This document shows positions 25,446 to 34,408 of a stretch of DNA of 64,000 nt, in pieces. This DNA is from Paracoccaceae bacterium (GTDB taxonomy: Bacteria; Pseudomonadota; Alphaproteobacteria; Rhodobacterales; Rhodobacteraceae). The notes beneath the pieces are model-generated. The model worked only from the letters and a program-made list of their open reading frames with translations, made no database searches and was not told the origin of the DNA. A program made the position numbers and the translations under genes. The stretch covers positions 1 through 64,000 of the forward strand of contig JANSYL010000005.1 in assembly GCA_024742455.1 (NCBI GenBank), given 5' to 3'. Each line of letters opens with the position of its first letter. Positions within the stretch are counted from its first letter, which is position 1.

Positions 25446-26581
25446 GGAAGCACACCCCTTCCTGCGAGATAGGCATAGGCCGCGATAACGGTGGCGCCCG
25501 CGACCGCGATGATGACAAGCTTGCCACGCCGCCACAATTCAGCCGTCCAGTCGGCGATGATGCCGGTGACCTGGCCGGGCGCCACGATCGGCGTTGCGCT
25601 GCCCGTCTGGGCCCCCGCCTTTCGCACCCGTAACCGTTCACCCATCCGGCGCAGAAACAGCCGCGCGCTGCGCGGACGGTCCTGTGGGTGCAAGGCGCAG
25701 CCTGCATCGATCAGGTCGAGAAGTTCATCGGAATAGTCATGGTCGAAGCCGCTGCGTGCGAGGTTGTCGCGGATCGGCACGTAGGGATCTTCGCCGGTGC
25801 TGCGCAGCGTGGCGAAGCGTTCATCTGCGGGTCGGGGCAGCCCCTGGCTCATCATCTCGTAGAGCACGACAGACAGCGAGAACAGGTCCGACCAGGGCCC
25901 CACGTCCATGCGCGAGGAATAGTGGGTCACGTCCGAGTTGAATTGCTCCAGCGCCGCGTAGGACCGCGTCAGAAGTGGTGGCAGTTCGACATGGCGGTCG
26001 AGCGGGCGGGCGGCGCCGAAATCGATAAGAACGGGTTCCCCGGTGGCGCGACGGATCATGATGTTCGCAGGCTTGATGTCGCGGTGGGTCAGGCGGGCCT
26101 CGGAATGCAAGATGTGCAGCGCCGATACGATATCGACAGCGAGGTCGCGGATCGTGCGTTCGGGGATGAAGGGACGATGGCGCAGGGTGCGTTCGACCAC
26201 GGTCTTCAATTCCTCGCCATCGACGAATTCCATCACGCAGCAGACCGTGTTGCGGCGCCGGAGCGCGGCAAGCACCTGCACCAGGCCACGCTGCTTCGGC
26301 AGGCTGCGCAGGGTTTCGGTTTCCTCGAGGAACACGCGCTTGCCGATGTCGAAAAGCTCGGCGTTGCGACCGCCCGGCAGGGGTTGGACGGTCCCGTTGG
26401 CAGTGCGGTGCGCATTGGCGCGCGGCAGATATTCCTTGATGGCGACGTCGCTGCCGCTGACGGTGTTGCGTGCCCGGTAGGTGATACCGAATGCACCCCG
26501 CCCGATCATCTTCTGGATCTGGTATCGACCCTCTCCCACCCGGGTGCCGGGTTTCAGTGCCGCCGCCTGCCGTGCTGCCAT
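25439..26581 (-). CDS. Ser/Thr protein kinase with C-terminal TM anchor (STPK2)
   Basis: A 380-residue kinase with GRGAFG (27-32), ATP lysine K49, intact catalytic loop HRDIKPAN (166-173) and DFG (187-189), then a basic linker and a single C-terminal helix (about 355-376), so the catalytic domain is cytoplasmic with almost no outer part. It has all catalytic residues and is probably the active writer in the operon, in contrast to STPK1. It lies between the phosphatase and the protease-FHA genes, overlapping the latter. Confidence 0.9.
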   Translation of the reverse strand: MAARQAAALKPGTRVGEGRYQIQKMIGRGAFGITYRARNTVSGSDVAIKEYLPRANAHRTANGTVQPLPGGRNAELFDIGKRVFLEETETLRSLPKQRGLVQVLAALRRRNTVCCVMEFVDGEELKTVVERTLRHRPFIPERTIRDLAVDIVSALHILHSEARLTHRDIKPANIMIRRATGEPVLIDFGAARPLDRHVELPPLLTRSYAALEQFNSDVTHYSSRMDVGPWSDLFSLSVVLYEMMSQGLPRPADERFATLRSTGEDPYVPIRDNLARSGFDHDYSDELLDLIDAGCALHPQDRPRSARLFLRRMGERLRVRKAGAQTGSATPIVAPGQVTGIIADWTAELWRRGKLVIIAVAGATVIAAYAYLAGRGVLPW

Positions 26582-26591
26582 CGCCGCCCCC

Positions 26592-27812
26592 TCAGCCGTC
26601 GGTCTCGGTCACGGAAGGGATTTCGGCCCCGTCATCCGGCGCCTCGGGTGCGGGTGCGTCGGGGCCGCCGGGGGTGCCCTGCGGCGTATCTTCGGGAAGC
26701 CCGCCATCGGGACCGCCATCGGGCAAGGCATCTGAGTCAGGGGCGCGCGGGGCTCCGTCGATCGTGCCGTTGCTTCCGGTATCCGGCGTGACCCGCGGCG
26801 TGGTCTCGGGGCCGGGCGGAGGCGCGATCACCCCTTCTCCCGGTTGCGCGGGGGCGCTTTCTGCCTCGGCGGGAGCGTCATCGGCGCCGGGAAGAGCGGG
26901 ATCGCCCGGACGCAGCAGTGCAAAATATACAACCAAAAGCGCGATGGCGATGCTGGCGAAAACCACGAGCAGCACGAAGGAAACGCTGCTACGGGTCAGC
27001 CGCTGGGCGGACTGGCCGCTGCTCCAAAGCGGCGGGCCCGCGACGCTGGTCTCGCCCACCGTGCGGTGCCGGTAAATGATGACCGACGTGTTGTCCTGCC
27101 GGGGGCGCTGACGGCTTTCGACCGCCTGAAGTGTCATCGCGGTCAGCGTGCGGACATCGGTGCGGTTCTCGTCGGCCAGCAGGCGCGCGAGGTCGTCTTC
27201 GCCGAGCGTGTCGATGCCGTCGGTGGCCAGGATGACGAGGTCGCGCTTTTCAAGGTCGATCGAGCCGTCGTCGACCAGAGGCACGGTTCCCCCGACAAGC
27301 GCGGATCTGAGGGCATTGCGTCGCGGGTTCTTGTCCGCGTCGGCCTTGGCCATGCGACCTTCGGCGACCAGCTCCATCAACTCGCCATAGACAGAGTGAT
27401 CGGCGTTCAGTCGGCGCAGGGCGCCATCGCGGAAAAGGTAGAGGACGCTGTCGCCGACGCTGATCCAGTACAGACGGTTCTGCCGCTTCAGCGCGCCGAT
27501 CATCGTGCAGCCCATGCCCGACAGGGTGTCGTCTTCGGCCACGCGGGCGGCGATGGCGGCGTTGGCAGCCTGCAGCGAGTCGCGCAGCCGCTGCAGCGGG
27601 CGTGTGGCCTGCGAGACCTGCGTGAAGTGATGCCGGAATGTCTTGACCGCCAGTTCCGCCGCGACTTCGCCGCCCACATGGCCCCCCATCCCGTCCGCAA
27701 TCAGCAACAGTATGCTGGTGTCGGGATCGTCCTTTCTGTCATAGACGATCTCGAACCGGTCCTGCTGGTTGTCGCGCTGGCCGATGCTTTGCCGGCCGCT
27801 GACCTCGGCCAT
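26592..27812 (-). CDS. PP2C-family Ser/Thr phosphatase with TM and proline-rich tail
   Basis: A 406-residue protein. The metal-dependent phosphatase motifs are RDNQQDR (about 13-19), LLLIADGMGGHVGGE (36-49), ATDGID and QDNTSVIIY (D240-N241). A transmembrane helix (277-300) follows, then about 105 residues rich in Pro, Asp and Gly that would lie outside. It should reverse the action of the two kinases on shared targets. It begins 3 bases after the FHA gene ends and precedes STPK2, so kinase and phosphatase are made together. Confidence 0.9.
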   Translation of the reverse strand: MAEVSGRQSIGQRDNQQDRFEIVYDRKDDPDTSILLLIADGMGGHVGGEVAAELAVKTFRHHFTQVSQATRPLQRLRDSLQAANAAIAARVAEDDTLSGMGCTMIGALKRQNRLYWISVGDSVLYLFRDGALRRLNADHSVYGELMELVAEGRMAKADADKNPRRNALRSALVGGTVPLVDDGSIDLEKRDLVILATDGIDTLGEDDLARLLADENRTDVRTLTAMTLQAVESRQRPRQDNTSVIIYRHRTVGETSVAGPPLWSSGQSAQRLTRSSVSFVLLVVFASIAIALLVVYFALLRPGDPALPGADDAPAEAESAPAQPGEGVIAPPPGPETTPRVTPDTGSNGTIDGAPRAPDSDALPDGGPDGGLPEDTPQGTPGGPDAPAPEAPDDGAEIPSVTETDG

Positions 27813-27814
27813 GG

Positions 27815-28465
27815 TCAGGACGATCCGGTATCGGCCAGATCGCTCCAGTCGAAGCTGTCGCCGCAGAATGCAACAAAGCGGACATGCGTCGCCTTGCTCA
27901 AATGGATGGTTGCGTGACTGGGCAATTCCTGTGCCTGCAGCACGATCGTCGATTTGTCGGCCCCGCCCGTGGTGATGCGGGTCGGCGTCTGGCTGGACCC
28001 CGGAGCGATCAGGAAGCTGCGCGCCTCGTCATCGTAGATGATGCGCACGTGGTCCATGGAGGAAATCACCTTGTCGCCGAAGGGCAGGGCCACGCGTTCG
28101 TCGGGCGACCGGCCGATGCGGTTGATGCCTGCGCCGAGCGGGACCGAATGGCCGATACCCTTGCCCTTGATCACGACGAGCCAGCCCACCACCGGGTCGG
28201 CGGCGACGCCATCGTCCGGAGTGCCGAGCACGCCGATCCCGTCGATGATGGTGCCTTCGTCATCCATGGCGTCGGCCCCGTCATCGATGATCTGTGTCGC
28301 CTCGGCGCCGGCGTCCCCACCACGGACGACATCGCCATCCAGCCGCGAGGTGAACCCGCCGGTCAGACCGGCCGTTTCTTCGAATGCGTCATCGCCGTCG
28401 TCGTCGAAGATCCAGGAGGAATCCTCGACCCCGTCGCCGAGATCGGTGCGTTTCTTTCCGGACAT
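27815..28465 (-). CDS. Soluble FHA-type protein with acidic N-terminus
   Basis: A 216-residue cytoplasmic protein: an acidic, Gly/Asp-rich N-terminal half with scattered threonines (possible phosphorylation tail), then an FHA-like domain with RIGRSPDERV (116-125) and SMDHVRIIYDD. The usual SxxH is changed to MDHV, so the phosphopeptide pocket may be altered. By analogy with GarA/Fha-type proteins it could be a kinase-switched adaptor. It starts after the VWA-FHA gene in the same operon. Confidence 0.72.
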   Translation of the reverse strand: MSGKKRTDLGDGVEDSSWIFDDDGDDAFEETAGLTGGFTSRLDGDVVRGGDAGAEATQIIDDGADAMDDEGTIIDGIGVLGTPDDGVAADPVVGWLVVIKGKGIGHSVPLGAGINRIGRSPDERVALPFGDKVISSMDHVRIIYDDEARSFLIAPGSSQTPTRITTGGADKSTIVLQAQELPSHATIHLSKATHVRFVAFCGDSFDWSDLADTGSS

Positions 28466-28514
28466 GGTCTGGCCCTCCGTTTGGCTGGTCGCCGGTCCCC
28501 GCGTCTGAGCGGTG

Positions 28515-30086
28515 TCAGCGAATGATCAGTTTGGTTTCGCGGCTGCCGAAAGTGATCAGGTCGCCGTTCTTGAGCGGTTCGGGTTTGTCGATCACCTTAC
28601 CGTTCAGCCGCACCTTGTTGGTGCTGTTGAGATCGGTGAGGATGATCTGGTCATTGGCGCGGCGTTCGATCTCGGCGTGGAACCGCGAAACGGTCTGATC
28701 TTCCGGTCCTTCGAACAGGACGTCGTTTTCCGGGCTTCGACCGATCCGGGACTTCCGGCCAATAAGTGCAAGCCGCTGGCCGGTGTCCTGGCGCACGAGA
28801 AAGGCCCAGGGTTTTGGCGGCGGCGCGGCGGCGGGCGGGACCGTGGTTTCGTCGTCCTCGACAGCGTCGCCATCATCGAACGCGCCCTCTGCGGCAACGA
28901 CGTCTTCTTCCTCGGCGCCGCGACTGCTGCGGGTCAGCACCACGATCAGGAGTGCCAGAAGCACGGCCAGCACGGCCAGTGCCCCGTACATGATCTCGGC
29001 CGGGAAGCCCCAGGGAAATCCGAGGAACCCTTCCCTGGCATCCACCGGTGCATCGGTCGGGGCTGTTTCGGGCGCCATGTCGATGGTGGGCTGGAAGGCG
29101 ACACGGTATTCGACGTCGTCGAAGGCACCCGAGCGCCCCGCCACCGGTTCACCCAGCGTGACAACGATTTCGGCGGGCGAGGGGGTGCCGACCGGCGCGA
29201 TGAGCCCGGATTGCGAGATCGAGCCCGCGACCTCGCGGCCGAACTGCGCGACCTCGGCTGCCGCGGCCTCAGGGGTGTTGAGGAACACGGCAGCATGGCT
29301 GCCGAGCGATTGCGCCGCCAGCTGCGCCATGTAGTCGATGGCATTTGAAACCGCGGTGGCCCCGGGGGCACGCCAGATCACTGCCATGGTCGAAATCGCG
29401 ACGCCTTCATCGACGGCGGCCTCGGCGATTTCTGCCGCGGACCGGTCGGTCGCCTCATCCTCGCCATCGCTGATGACGATGACATTGCGCAGCAACACGT
29501 CGTCGCGGCGTCCGAGCAGATCGACAACATCCGCAACGTTCGATCCAATGATGGTATTCAGCCCGTCGGGCGCGTCGAGGTTCGCAACGGCGTTGCGGAC
29601 CCGAGCCCGGTCGCCGGTGAAGCCAACGATCTCGGTCAGGGTCGTGTCGAAGGTGTAGACCGCCACCTGTTCACCGTCGGGCAGACTGTTGATCAGGCTG
29701 AGGATGAAGGGACGTTCCTCGTCCCACCGGTTGGCCCGGCCATTGCCCGCCCCGCGGGTGTAGTCGATAAGGATGGCGGTGGCAGAGGTGTTCAGCGCTT
29801 CGGGAAACTGCGGGTCGCTGCCGCGCAGAAACACGAAACGGGCCTCCGGGTCCTCGGCATTGTCGAAGGTGATGCCGCCGTATTGCTGGCGCGGCGGGAC
29901 CCGGACGATGCAGTGGTTGACCGGCACCGGAGGGGCAGGCGCACAGTCGACAACAGCCAGGCCCGTATCGGGCAGGCGGGTCGGCAAGGTGCCGTCCGGC
30001 AGGATTTCCTGCGCCTGCGCCAGAGCCGCTCCGGCCATTCCAAGGCCCATGATCGCGGCCAGCACTCCTTGTCGCAATACGCCCAT
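28515..30086 (-). CDS. Periplasmic VWA domain fused through TM to cytoplasmic FHA domain
   Basis: A 523-residue protein: signal peptide (1-24, ALAQAQ), a VWA domain (about 80-300) with a metal-site-like LIDYTRG (D108, T110, but Gly at the third position), VISDGEDEATDRS and a second periplasmic stretch, a transmembrane helix (about 366-385), an acidic linker and an FHA domain (about 425-523: RIGRSPENDVLF, VSRFHAEI, STNK). It mirrors the protease-FHA layout. VWA domains bind protein or cell-wall partners. It is first in the leftward operon. The start at 30086 exposes the signal; the longer frame has no support. Confidence 0.83.
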   Translation of the reverse strand: MGVLRQGVLAAIMGLGMAGAALAQAQEILPDGTLPTRLPDTGLAVVDCAPAPPVPVNHCIVRVPPRQQYGGITFDNAEDPEARFVFLRGSDPQFPEALNTSATAILIDYTRGAGNGRANRWDEERPFILSLINSLPDGEQVAVYTFDTTLTEIVGFTGDRARVRNAVANLDAPDGLNTIIGSNVADVVDLLGRRDDVLLRNVIVISDGEDEATDRSAAEIAEAAVDEGVAISTMAVIWRAPGATAVSNAIDYMAQLAAQSLGSHAAVFLNTPEAAAAEVAQFGREVAGSISQSGLIAPVGTPSPAEIVVTLGEPVAGRSGAFDDVEYRVAFQPTIDMAPETAPTDAPVDAREGFLGFPWGFPAEIMYGALAVLAVLLALLIVVLTRSSRGAEEEDVVAAEGAFDDGDAVEDDETTVPPAAAPPPKPWAFLVRQDTGQRLALIGRKSRIGRSPENDVLFEGPEDQTVSRFHAEIERRANDQIILTDLNSTNKVRLNGKVIDKPEPLKNGDLITFGSRETKLIIR

Positions 30087-30535
30087 ATCCGCCCCTTTCC
30101 CGCTGTGCCTAGATCGCCAAGGTCTGAAATTCATGCCGCGTGCAATGTGCCGCGCGAGCAGGGCGGAGCCCCAGCCCCCGCCGCCCGGCTGCGACCGATA
30201 CCGGGTAGCCCCGGAAACCGACGATGTCGAGATTACCATATGCGCAACGCCGTGCCGGATCGGCAAGGCTCAACCGGCACGTGCCGGGCGCCACGTGAGA
30301 CTGACCCATGATTGAATGGCCCCCGTTTACGCTACCGGCCACGAACATAAAGATCATCGGCAGTCCGACAACCTGATTCGTTGACGCGTTGCGGTGACCG
30401 CGATTACGCTGGAGATCTGTGGCGTGCAGCCGGTCGCCGCGACGCGGTCCGCAGAGCTACGGACCCCAACGTGGGGCCGCATTGACGCCGATCGAGAGCA
30501 AGGTTGCGTGGGTGCAAGGGTAGCGGGGTCTGAGC
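30087..30535. promoter_or_regulatory. Divergent intergenic region of the signalling island
   Basis: About 450 bases between the leftward VWA-FHA operon and the rightward membrane-protein operon. No gene is supported: frames on both strands lack ribosome-binding sites. A possible rightward promoter is TTGACG (30381-30386) and TACGCT (30405-30410) with an 18-base spacer. The region must hold promoters for both operons, which makes shared control likely. No clear operator repeat is seen. Confidence 0.4.
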
Positions 30536-31144
30536 GTGGTGCGACTGAAACGCGAACGCAAGTATTCGGGGGTGGACGACGACCCCTACAGCCTGCGCAA
30601 CCTCGTGGGCCTCGCCGCAGATGCAACCTCGCTCTACAAGAATATCTCAGACATCTTCGGAGGCGTCGTGCTGGCAGCAGGGCCGACGGCGGCCATGCTG
30701 GGTATCGTGTCGGAAAGTTTCGGCTCAGGGTTCACTGCGCTGATCACGCCCGAAACGATGAGCCTGCCCATTCGGCTGGCGATCTTCCTGCTGATCGCCG
30801 CTGCCCTGGGCATCGGCCTGGCTTTCGCCACCAACAAGCTGATCCTGCGCCCGACGGAATTCCGCGTGCTTGCCTGCTACGTGCTGGGTCTGTTCTGGGC
30901 CGGGCTCATGGTGGGTTCGGCCGATTGGCTGTCCCAGCCCGACGATCGCAATACCGTGTTCCCCGAGCTGACGCTGTTCACGCTGATCGGGCTGGCGATC
31001 GCTGCCAAGGGCATGGGGTTCATGTTCCGGGCGCGAGCGGAGCAGGCGGGCGGGGCACGCATGGTGCTGGTGCGCAGCGGCGTGATTCTTGCCTTTGCGA
31101 CCGGCGTCATCGTCGTGTTCGCGCTGGCGAGCCTGGAGGGCTGA
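30536..31144 (+). CDS. Four-helix membrane protein of the signalling island
   Basis: A 202-residue protein with a short basic cytoplasmic start and about four to five hydrophobic helices (about 38-60, 75-97, 105-125, 135-155, 178-200). No known family is recognised. The start is a GTG at 30536 (GTG GTG CGA CTG), without a strong ribosome-binding site. The stop is 3 bases before the next gene, an RDD-like FHA protein, so it is co-transcribed. Confidence 0.65.
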   Translation: MVRLKRERKYSGVDDDPYSLRNLVGLAADATSLYKNISDIFGGVVLAAGPTAAMLGIVSESFGSGFTALITPETMSLPIRLAIFLLIAAALGIGLAFATNKLILRPTEFRVLACYVLGLFWAGLMVGSADWLSQPDDRNTVFPELTLFTLIGLAIAAKGMGFMFRARAEQAGGARMVLVRSGVILAFATGVIVVFALASLEG

Positions 31145-31147
31145 GCG

Positions 31148-31906
31148 ATGCCCCGCGGGCCATTGCAGAGCCGGGCGAGTGCGAAAGTCCTGATCGCGGC
31201 GGCGGTCATCGACCTGTTCTTCGTGGTCCTGTTGACGCAGGCGCTGGCGCCCGCGGTGCAGCGTGAACTGCGCCTCGAGCATCCCGAGCTTGTCGATATC
31301 GGCAGTTTCCTGGCGCTGTTGCTGGTCTACTGGATCGTCACCGAACTGATCCTGGGCGGGGTCAGTATCGGACGCGCGGTGCTGGACCTGCACCTGCGAG
31401 ACGCGTCCGGAGCGCCGATGCGCGGCGCACGCAAGTTCAGGCGCGGGATGGCCAAGATCGCCACCGGCGGGTTGACGGGGCTGAATCCGAACGCGCCGGC
31501 GCGCTATGACCGAAGCTGCGAGGCATGCTGGTATTCATCGCTGGCCGGTCCTCCGCCCAAACCGCCAGCGAAATGGCGTCTGCGGGTTATGACCGGGGCC
31601 CATAAGGGCTTGACGGTGACACTTGGCGACGTGGCACGGTTTTGCGCCAAGCGCAGGCTCAATATCGGCCGTGACCCCGGTTGGGCGGATATCGTCCTGC
31701 CCGATGATCGAACTGTGTCTTCCCGGCATTGCATCATCGGTCTCAAGGACGGTGTCGTGCTGGTCAAGGATCACGGTCTTGACGGAACCGGATCAGCGTC
31801 GGGGGTATGGATCGACGGGCAGCGCGTGACGCCGGGCCGGGCCGCACCGCTGACCGGTGCGCGAGAGCTGCGGCTGGGTTCCGTGCGCATCGGTATCGAC
31901 GGCTAG
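31148..31906 (+). CDS. RDD-like membrane protein fused to FHA domain
   Basis: A 252-residue protein: two N-terminal transmembrane helices (about 11-33 and 52-75) with RDD-like features (GVSIGRAVLDLHLRD), a short Cys/Pro linker, then an FHA domain (about 145-250) with LNIGRDPGWADIVL, VSSRHCII and a glycine-rich late loop. It is the fourth FHA protein of the island and the only one anchored through an RDD-like unit. It completes the set of membrane-tethered phosphopeptide readers. Confidence 0.75.
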   Translation: MPRGPLQSRASAKVLIAAAVIDLFFVVLLTQALAPAVQRELRLEHPELVDIGSFLALLLVYWIVTELILGGVSIGRAVLDLHLRDASGAPMRGARKFRRGMAKIATGGLTGLNPNAPARYDRSCEACWYSSLAGPPPKPPAKWRLRVMTGAHKGLTVTLGDVARFCAKRRLNIGRDPGWADIVLPDDRTVSSRHCIIGLKDGVVLVKDHGLDGTGSASGVWIDGQRVTPGRAAPLTGARELRLGSVRIGIDG

Positions 31907-32044
31907 CCAGGCCCGCCAGGGTATCGGGCCGCGTCACATCCGGGCAAATTTCGAATCGTCGGAGCAGACATTTTTTTCTTACCCCGGTGTCGAACCGTGC
32001 TACGTTGCACGGGTAGAGTTGCTAATGACTTCCTGGAGGGAACG

Positions 32045-33304
32045 GTGTTTTTCAAAACTGCAACGTCACTCGGGCTGGTCGCTGCATTGGCCTTGACCCC
32101 CGCGAAACCGGCCGAGGCGGATGCCGGCGAATTGATCGGCGGGCTGATTATCGGCGGCATCATCGCAAGCGCGATTGCATCCGGCAACCAGCGCAGTTCC
32201 GGCGGACAAACGACGCGCGCCGCGCGCCCCAGCATTCCCGCGACCGAACAGGGCCGTCAGACCCAGACCGCGCTGAATTATTTCGGGTTCAACGCCGGTA
32301 CTGTCGATGGCCAGGTCGGACCCGGCACCCGGGCCGCGATCGAACGCTACCAGCTTGCAATGGGTTTCCCGGTGAACGGGCGCGAGTTCACGCCCGATCA
32401 GTACGATTTCCTGTCCAGCGCCTATACCTGGGCAACGGCGGGTGGAGCCAACCAGACCGGCCTTGCCAACACCTCGTTGCTCTACGCATACCGCGACAGC
32501 GTGCTGAACACCGCCCCGGTGGTTGCAGGCGGCCCGCGCGCGCCCGCGACCATGGTGGCGATGCCGCAGAACGGGTCCGACAGCGCCGCGCCCACTGTGC
32601 CGAACTTCTTTGCAAACGCAGCGGCCACCCCGGCGGTGTCGCTGGCCAGCACCTGCAACAGCGTGATGCTGCAAAGCTCGACCAACGGCGTCATGACGCT
32701 TGCGAATGTGACGACGGATCCGGAACTCGTGCTGTCCGAGCAGTTCTGCATCGCGCGGACCTATGCCATCAGCGATGGTGAACGGATGATGCGATCGATC
32801 ACCGGCTTCACCCCAGACCAGATCGCCGCCCAGTGCCAGGCGTTCATGGGCCTGCTGGCCGACCCGATCGACCAGGTTTCGATCGTGGGCCAGGACGAGG
32901 TCCTGACGCAGGTTCGCAGCTTTGCCAATGACAGCGGGTCGCAGCCGGCCGAGCTGGCCGCGAATGCACGGGTCTGCCTGTCGGTGGGCTATGCCCGTGA
33001 CGACATGCGCATGGCGGTGGGATCTTCGCTGGTGCTGACTGCGCTTGGCGAACCCGCCTATGGCGAACTGGTCGGCCACCACCTGCGCGAGGGCTTTGGC
33101 ACGACCACCCGGCCCGATCTCGCACTGGACTGGTACGACGCGAGTATGTCTGCGCTGGAAACCGGCGCGCGCCCGGCCTTCATGCCGGGACAGCCCGAAC
33201 GTACCCTTCTGGTGCGCACGGCCGTGAACGAATTGGGTGGCCCGGCGCCTGAAATGGTGCCTGTTCCCGCAGCGTTGCCGTCCTTCTCGGTGCAGCAACA
33301 GTAA
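32045..33304 (+). CDS. Exported protein with glycine zipper and peptidoglycan-binding domain
   Basis: A 419-residue exported protein (GTG start at 32045 after TGGAGGG; signal about 1-26). The mature start is a glycine zipper (GGLIIGGIIASAIASG, about 32-47), which can insert in membranes or self-associate. A peptidoglycan-binding-1 type domain follows (about 70-125: ALNYFGFNAGTVDGQVGPGTRAAI). The remaining 290 residues are helical and unrecognised. It could link the cell wall to the envelope sensors encoded beside it. A terminator closes the operon. Confidence 0.78.
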   Translation: MFFKTATSLGLVAALALTPAKPAEADAGELIGGLIIGGIIASAIASGNQRSSGGQTTRAARPSIPATEQGRQTQTALNYFGFNAGTVDGQVGPGTRAAIERYQLAMGFPVNGREFTPDQYDFLSSAYTWATAGGANQTGLANTSLLYAYRDSVLNTAPVVAGGPRAPATMVAMPQNGSDSAAPTVPNFFANAAATPAVSLASTCNSVMLQSSTNGVMTLANVTTDPELVLSEQFCIARTYAISDGERMMRSITGFTPDQIAAQCQAFMGLLADPIDQVSIVGQDEVLTQVRSFANDSGSQPAELAANARVCLSVGYARDDMRMAVGSSLVLTALGEPAYGELVGHHLREGFGTTTRPDLALDWYDASMSALETGARPAFMPGQPERTLLVRTAVNELGGPAPEMVPVPAALPSFSVQQQ

Positions 33305-33330
33305 CCGCGCAAGGGCCAAACAGGATCGAG

Positions 33331-33359
33331 CGGGCGTCCCGATGGGGGCGCCCGTTTTT
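33331..33359 (+). terminator. Rho-independent terminator after signalling island
   Basis: CGGGCG-T-CCC (33331-33340) pairs with GGG...CGCCCG (33344-33354) with a small bulge, followed by TTTTT. It lies 27 bases after the stop of the peptidoglycan-binding protein and marks the right edge of the island. Confidence 0.8.
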
Positions 33360-33458
33360 CGTGGCGCTGCAGCCATCAACGGCCCGGCTGCCTTGCGACG
33401 GCGACCGCGGGCGACCGTCCACGCGGGCCCGCAGAAAATTCAGCAGATAACGGAAAAT

Positions 33459-33533
33459 TGGAGCGGGTGATGAGATTCGAACTCACGACCCTTACCTTGG
33501 CAAGGTAATGCTCTACCCCTGAGCTACACCCGC
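33459..33533 (-). tRNA. tRNA-Gly (anticodon GCC)
   Basis: The bottom strand folds as a complete cloverleaf: acceptor GCGGGTG/CACCCGC, D arm GCTC...GAGC, anticodon stem TTACC/GGTAA with loop TTGCCAA (anticodon GCC), T arm GTGAG-TTCGAAT-CTCAT, discriminator T and encoded CCA (33459-33461). It decodes GGC and GGU, matching the high-GC codon use. No integration or duplicated 3' end is seen next to it. Confidence 0.96.
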
Positions 33534-33607
33534 TCGCTGTGCTTGGCGTGTTTAGTCATCGCGCCGGGGGGCTGCAAGGGAAAAAATGCACGCTCCCGCA
33601 GGACCGG

Positions 33608-34306
33608 TCAGCTGGCCTCGATCACAAGGTTGTCGAGCGCGTAGGATTCATCGCCGCGGTTCTGGTTGGTGTCGGAATAGACCGACAGGGTCAGCTGATC
33701 ATCGGGGTTGTCGACGGTCAGGGTCACGGTGGTGATGGACTCGGTCCAGCCGGGGCGCGTGTTGCCGCCAAGCTCCTGGCGGCGGGCGACCTCGGTCAGG
33801 GTGACGCCGATGTTTTCACCGCTCAGGTCGGTGAAGGTGATCTGGCCGAAATCGCCGCGCCCGAGCAGGACCGGGCTGCCGTTGATCGAGATCGTGGCCG
33901 GTTCGCGGTCGATGCTGTCCATGCCGATCAGGTCGAAGGTCAGCGTGGCGGTGTCGGCACCGTCCGGCACGTCGACCGTCAGGCTGGCGGTTTCCTTCGG
34001 CCCGATCTGCAGCACGTCACCAAGCGCGCCGCCGACATTGACGGGCCAGCCGCCGACCCAACCGGCCGCGGCCCCTTGCGCGAAATCGAAGGCGGCCAGC
34101 ACCATGGGGGCGAAGGGTGCGAAGGCGGCGCTGGCATGGACATCGGTATCGGCGAGGAAGGCGTCGATATCGCCCGAGACATCATTGGCCCCGCGCGAGA
34201 TAACCGACATCGACGCCAGCCCGAGGCCGAGCGTCGCCGTGGCCATGATCACCCAATCGGTGGTCACCGCCCCCTGTTCGGATCGCAAAAAGGCCATCGG
34301 TCGCAT
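33608..34306 (-). CDS. Flp-pilin-like N-terminus fused to beta-rich domain, paralogue 1
   Basis: A 232-residue protein. The N-terminus (EQGAVTTDWVIMATATLGLG) resembles Flp/Tad prepilins: a Gly cleavage site, Asp at +5, then a hydrophobic helix. After a spacer comes a beta-rich domain of about 150 residues with FDLIGMDSID, ISINGSPV and a final ESYALDNLVIE, a jelly-roll pattern. It is the most divergent copy of four tandem genes. GGGAGAGGA precedes the ATG. A minor pilin or surface adhesin is possible; no Tad assembly genes are in the window. Confidence 0.65.
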   Translation of the reverse strand: MRPMAFLRSEQGAVTTDWVIMATATLGLGLASMSVISRGANDVSGDIDAFLADTDVHASAAFAPFAPMVLAAFDFAQGAAAGWVGGWPVNVGGALGDVLQIGPKETASLTVDVPDGADTATLTFDLIGMDSIDREPATISINGSPVLLGRGDFGQITFTDLSGENIGVTLTEVARRQELGGNTRPGWTESITTVTLTVDNPDDQLTLSVYSDTNQNRGDESYALDNLVIEAS

Positions 34307-34408
34307 CGGTCCTCTCCCGCTGCTGGGACATGACGGGGAGGTCTAGAGGGCAAATGCGGCAGCGCCGCGCCCGCGAGGTGAAAAGAATTTGCCGAGAATT
34401 GAGGCGAT

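Noticed and set aside
22354-33304. Type VI secretion locus
   Set aside because: Kinase, phosphatase and FHA genes recall type VI regulators, but no tube, sheath, baseplate, ClpV or membrane-complex gene is in the island.
33459-33533. tRNA-Gly as an integration site for an island
   Set aside because: No integrase and no duplicated tRNA 3' end nearby; the prophage remnant is 30 kb away.
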